The notes under the pieces: model-generated
What the model saw: the letters and a program-made list of their open reading frames with translations, nothing else
What the model was told of the DNA's origin: nothing
Databases searched by the model: none
Source: Corbicula japonica
Taxonomy: Eukaryota; Mollusca; Bivalvia; Venerida; Cyrenidae
Assembly (NCBI GenBank): GCA_038501625.1
Contig: JAZAYU010000009.1
Location: 12,748,301 to 12,812,300 of the forward strand
Direction: 5' to 3'
Length of the DNA: 64,000 bases
Made by a program: the position numbers and the translations under genes
Part shown: positions 60,501 through 63,500 of the stretch, one piece after another
How the letters are laid out: each line of letters begins with the position of its first letter
How positions within the stretch are numbered: the first letter of the stretch is position 1

Positions 60501-63500
60501 CTGAAAGGGGCATAACTCTTATTATAGTGAAACAGGAGTTATCATTCTCATATTTACAGATGGCTTTGTTCATGCAGATAATACAGATCAAGTATTAAGT
60601 AAATAGGACAAATAGGCAATGTTAAGTTCTATTTTAAAGTAATTCAAAAGGGGCATAACTCAAAAGATAGTAAAACAGGAGTTATCACCATTGTTCATGC
60701 AGATGATATATTTGAAGTATTAGGTTAATAGAACATGTACTTTCAAAGTAATAGGCAAGATAAAAGTTTCATATTTAAGTAATTAGAAAGGGGGCATAAC
60801 TAAAAACTAGAGAAACATGAGTTATCATTATTGTTGTCACAATTGGCTCTGTTCATATGACATATTCCAAGATTTTAAGTTAATAGAACAAGTACTTTAT
60901 AGGCAACATTAAGTTTCATAATTATTAAAGTTGGGGCAATAGAGTATGAATTCCATTAATCCTTAAAGCTCTGGACACAAGATCGTAAAACTGAGATTGG
61001 AGACCAGTCTTAAATCTGAAGCATCTGACTGGCTGACATTAAGACATTTCAAAAATTCTACATTTCAGCCAATTATATTTTTGAAATTAGAAAAAGGGCT
61101 CCAGTTTTAGTTTTAAGGTTGTAGGCCCATGTAAAAAGTCTGAAGAAAAATCATTAAAGCCGTAGAGTCATAAAGAATTCTAATATACTACTCAAAATTT
61201 GATAAGGATCACTTAAAAGATTGTGTTTATTCCTTAAATAAGGTTGAAATGATAAAATATTTACTGTGATTCTGAAAATTTGTTTATTTGACATCAGCTT
61301 TGTGCCAAAGAAGGAATAAGCCGACAAACTGTTGAAGCAGAACAGCGGTTGAAACTTGAAGGGGCAATAATTCGGGATAAAACGAAAAGCAATCCCTATC
61401 ACATTTTGAGAAGTTACCTTTGACATAGAGATCGAAATTTGTTGGTGGTATGTCATAATCCAGACAAGGATCCACGCCATAGTGGTCACAAAACGCTACA
61501 GTGACTTGCCCTGACATTCTGTCAATCCTAAACCTGTAATAAACAATCATTCATAAATACAATAAAGTCTCAACACCATAAGTGTCAAAACTGAAAACAT
61601 GGTAAACCTACAGGTAATGCAGATCAAATGACAAATTTATTTTAATTATATATTTCATAACAAAACACTGGCAGAGTATATTTACTTCAATTTGATTAAC
61701 TTAACATAGATTCTGTTTTTGTGAGTAGGATAGCTTCCCTATTCTTTGAATAGTCGAGCTAAAAAGTTATCAATCCAAATTAGCTATAACTTCATACTAA
61801 TCACGACTGAAAATAAACGTGTAACATCTAGCAGGCTGACAACATTTTTTAAGAACATCTGTTTAAGATAAACATTAACTCATTATTCTGTGTAGATCCA
61901 GATCAGTTGGCACATCCATGCCATCTTATCAGGTTCTGCACTGTTCCCTTTTTGATTTAAAAGGTTATTTCTGACCAAAGAGTGGACAGTGGATATCAAT
62001 ATCAGTGCCCAAGATCATAAAACTAAATCTGGAGATCAGTCTCAAATCTCAAGCATCTGATTGACTGAAATGGCGACCAGTCGCCATTTCAGCCAATCAG
62101 ATCCTTGAGATTTGAGACTGATCTAAAATCTTAGTTTTATGATCTTGGGCCCAGATGGCACAGATGTGTCATTTGACCGGTATCTTCACTGGTCGCACAA
62201 ATGTTAATATGCATATAATATAGAGTAAATACTTAAATCCTTGAGAACTATGGGAAAATTGAGCAAATTCCTTATCCCCTTGCATTCTCAAGCTTTACTG
62301 TACATAGATAATATATAAGATTACATTTAGAAACGAATGAGAGCTTTTGAACCTTTTCATAGCAAATAAGCATAATACTAGACAATATTTTTTTATTAAA
62401 TGCCATAATAAAATACATGCAAATGTTAACCTTCAGGTTAGCTCATTCGGTAGAGTTGTCGGAGGCAATATCATTTTAAATACCACACACTGGTACATGT
62501 ATAAAGATTTACATGTTATTGTTATAAGCAGCACTTACAGATTACTATATGGTCCCGTCAGCTCATATTGTATACCAATTGTTCCAAAACTTCCCGAGTC
62601 TCTATCAGTAGCCTGCAAAATACCATGAGACCTTTCTTACATCTTGTATTTTTTAACAATTCATGACTTCAATGATGGTGTTTCAAGCATGCACACTATA
62701 ACTAAGGAATCACATGTGATATTTATCCTTTCCTCTATAGATACACCTTTATTGCATGGGTTAACAGTTTAGATCCAGATTAGCCAGCATATTCATGCCA
62801 TCTGATCAGGATCTAAACTGTTTGGTTTTTATTCATTACTGACATTAGGTTGTTTCTTACCAAAATGCGACCAGCGTAGATCCTGATCAGACAACATGGA
62901 TGTGCCAGCTGATCTGGATCTACACTGGTCGCAGATGCGTAAAAATGTGTATATATGGAGGAAAGGGTTAAAGCACTAACATAAAACTTGCATGTTGTTC
63001 TAATGCCTTCTAGTTGTATAATGGCCCAATGTATTTTAAATATTCATCTTTGGTGCAATAATTTTAACCCTTTCCTCCATATATACGCATTTTTACGCAT
63101 GTGCGGCCAGTGTAGATCCAGATCTGCCATCACATTTGTGCCATCTGATCAGGATCTGCACTGGTCGCTTTTTGTTCAGAAATAACTTAGTAATGAACCA
63201 AAAAGCGAACAGTTTAGATCCTGATCAGACGGCACTCCCACACATTAAAGGTGTATCAATGGAGGAAAGGGTTAACAGATAAGAACACTGTTAAACTTTT
63301 TATGAAGATATACAATACTAGATGCCTGTTGGCAGGTCTCTAGGTAAAGGAAATAAAGGGTTGTCTTCTAATGTCCTTAAGTCATGAAATGGCCCAAGGG
63401 TTATCAAATGATCATCTTTTGTGCAAAATTGGATACAGAACTTTCAATTTTGAATAAAATAGAGGTCTTGTGCTTACCTGCACTCTTATAACATTCACAC

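Larger units (their letters stand above)
59824..61417. other. 1.6 kb intron between cadherin exons w4 and w3
   Basis: Holds the 60.2-60.9 kb tandem repeat and SP copy 11; nothing else recognised. Confidence 0.45.
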
